A stretch of DNA of 5,266 nt from assembly GCA_021299615.1 (NCBI GenBank), contig JAJTHC010000193.1, positions 1 to 5,266 of the forward strand, given 5' to 3'. The stretch comes from Vampirovibrionales bacterium. GTDB taxonomy: Bacteria; Cyanobacteriota; Vampirovibrionia; Vampirovibrionales; JAJTHC01. The notes beneath the pieces are model-generated. The model was not told the origin of the DNA. It made no database searches and saw only the letters and a program-made list of their open reading frames with translations. Shown one piece after another: positions 4,576 to 5,266 of this stretch (positions are counted from its first letter, which is position 1; every line of letters starts with the position of its first letter). A program made the translations under genes and the position numbers.

Positions 4576-5266
4576 TGATACGTTTGTCGAAATCGTTTAC
4601 CCCTTTTGGGTTATTGCTTTTAACGCTCGTGCTTGCGGCGTGTGTTGCTAACGCTCAAGTCACGCCGCAACAACTCGAAGTGCTTCAATCCAAAAATAGC
4701 CAGTTGAGCAAAGCCATTGAAGCGTCTCAAACGAATGCCTATACCAGTTTGGATGTCAAGTATCACCAAAAAGTCCTCCAATTTTTGGATGCCTTGCCCC
4801 CCGAACAGCAAGTGATTTTAAAACGCAATGAAACGCAGTGGGTCACCTCGATTCAACGTATTCGAGACAATACGTTGGATACCGCCGAACAACAAGGTAA
4901 AGATATGAACTTGTTGTGGCAAGCGGCGGTCTATCGTAGCCAACCGATCCGTTATGCGATTGAAAAACTCAGCCGTCAAGATGCATCTGGTAAACCAGTG
5001 AAGAACAAAACAGGCTTAAAGCGTCTCATCAACACGACGGCTCAAGTCGGTGGAGCTGCCGCCTCTATCGTTTCAGGCACGCCGATTGGCTTGCTTTCAG
5101 GTGCCTTAGTCAACGATATTGTCAATCAAAGCAACACCAGTAGCACACGCCCCGTCACCGATGCCGACATGGTGATTTTGGCTCGTGCGGTGGACAATCT
5201 CCAGCAAGAACTCCTTGATTTATATCTCACGTACAAGCAAAGCAAAGATGTGTTGGCGTTGCAAAA
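4575..5266 (+). CDS. Probable lipoprotein with glycine zipper, second tandem paralogue (partial)
   Basis: The frame begins at the ATG overlapping the previous stop (TAATG) and stays open for 230 residues to the window edge, so the C-terminus is missing. The signal sequence ends in VLAAC (Cys23), a canonical lipobox, so lipidation and anchoring in a membrane are likely. Cleavage by signal peptidase I after ANA (residue 27) is the alternative. Residues 28-110 are a Gln-rich helical region. LWQAAVYRSQPIRYAIEKL (114-132) matches the helix at 144-162 of the preceding protein. A hydrophobic segment (153-183) contains GTPIGLLSG, a GxxxGxxxG glycine zipper at Gly168, Gly172 and Gly176, as in membrane-inserting helices. 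The helix from 195 aligns without gaps to residues 228 onward of the neighbour, sharing Thr195, Leu202, Asp207, Leu209, Leu213, Tyr217, Tyr220 and Gln222. No family name is recognised. The protein probably acts in the envelope together with its neighbour. Confidence 0.8.
   Translation, partial: MIRLSKSFTPFGLLLLTLVLAACVANAQVTPQQLEVLQSKNSQLSKAIEASQTNAYTSLDVKYHQKVLQFLDALPPEQQVILKRNETQWVTSIQRIRDNTLDTAEQQGKDMNLLWQAAVYRSQPIRYAIEKLSRQDASGKPVKNKTGLKRLINTTAQVGGAAASIVSGTPIGLLSGALVNDIVNQSNTSSTRPVTDADMVILARAVDNLQQELLDLYLTYKQSKDVLALQ

Noticed and set aside
4100..4811. Minus-strand open frames across the end of the first and start of the second paralogue
   Set aside because: The plus-strand frames are supported by paralogy, a lipobox and the stop/start overlap. 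The minus-strand readings are by-products.

Overview
The window is about 5.3 kb of bacterial chromosome with moderate GC. It holds the start of a purine-biosynthesis gene on the minus strand and four rightward genes for exported proteins, separated by palindrome-rich intergenic DNA. The organism cannot be fixed from the sequence. The short-type PurB, the CtpA-type S41 protease and the exported helical paralogues would fit a cyanobacterium-related, non-photosynthetic lineage (Vampirovibrionia/Melainabacteria). That placement is a low-confidence impression; a proteobacterium is not excluded.

Layout. Positions 1-471 (minus) encode the first 157 residues of adenylosuccinate lyase (PurB), with its promoter at 535-563. 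Positions 472-741 are a divergent intergenic region carrying two GC-rich inverted repeats (591-626 and 653-689). The second repeat, read as protein, gives a spurious HPNPPLKGEG-like peptide that falsely extends the next gene. Positions 742-1620 encode a 292-residue exported protein of unknown function. Positions 1621-1887 hold a possible gene remnant on the minus strand (1624-1695) and a nested, self-complementary element of about 110 bp (1703-1812). Positions 1888-3210 encode a complete CtpA-family S41 protease with an intact Ser/Lys/Gln catalytic set. Positions 3206-3332 hold a 13-bp perfect inverted repeat that overlaps the ctpA stop codon, then a strong intrinsic-terminator-like hairpin. 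Immediately after it comes a perfect extended -10 promoter placed so close to the next ATG that the transcript would be nearly leaderless.

The most interesting part is 3361-5266: two overlapping genes (TAATG stop/start) encoding exported helical proteins that are diverged paralogues. They share an LWxA...R...R(F/Y)A(L/I)EK helix, a glycine-rich GxxxG hydrophobic segment and a helix with aligned L/D/L/L/Y/Y positions. The second is a probable lipoprotein with a textbook GxxxGxxxG glycine zipper and runs off the window. Its Shine-Dalgarno sequence lies in a small hairpin inside the end of the first gene, which suggests translational coupling. I infer a two-component envelope assembly, possibly with TolC-like helices. 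Its function is unknown.
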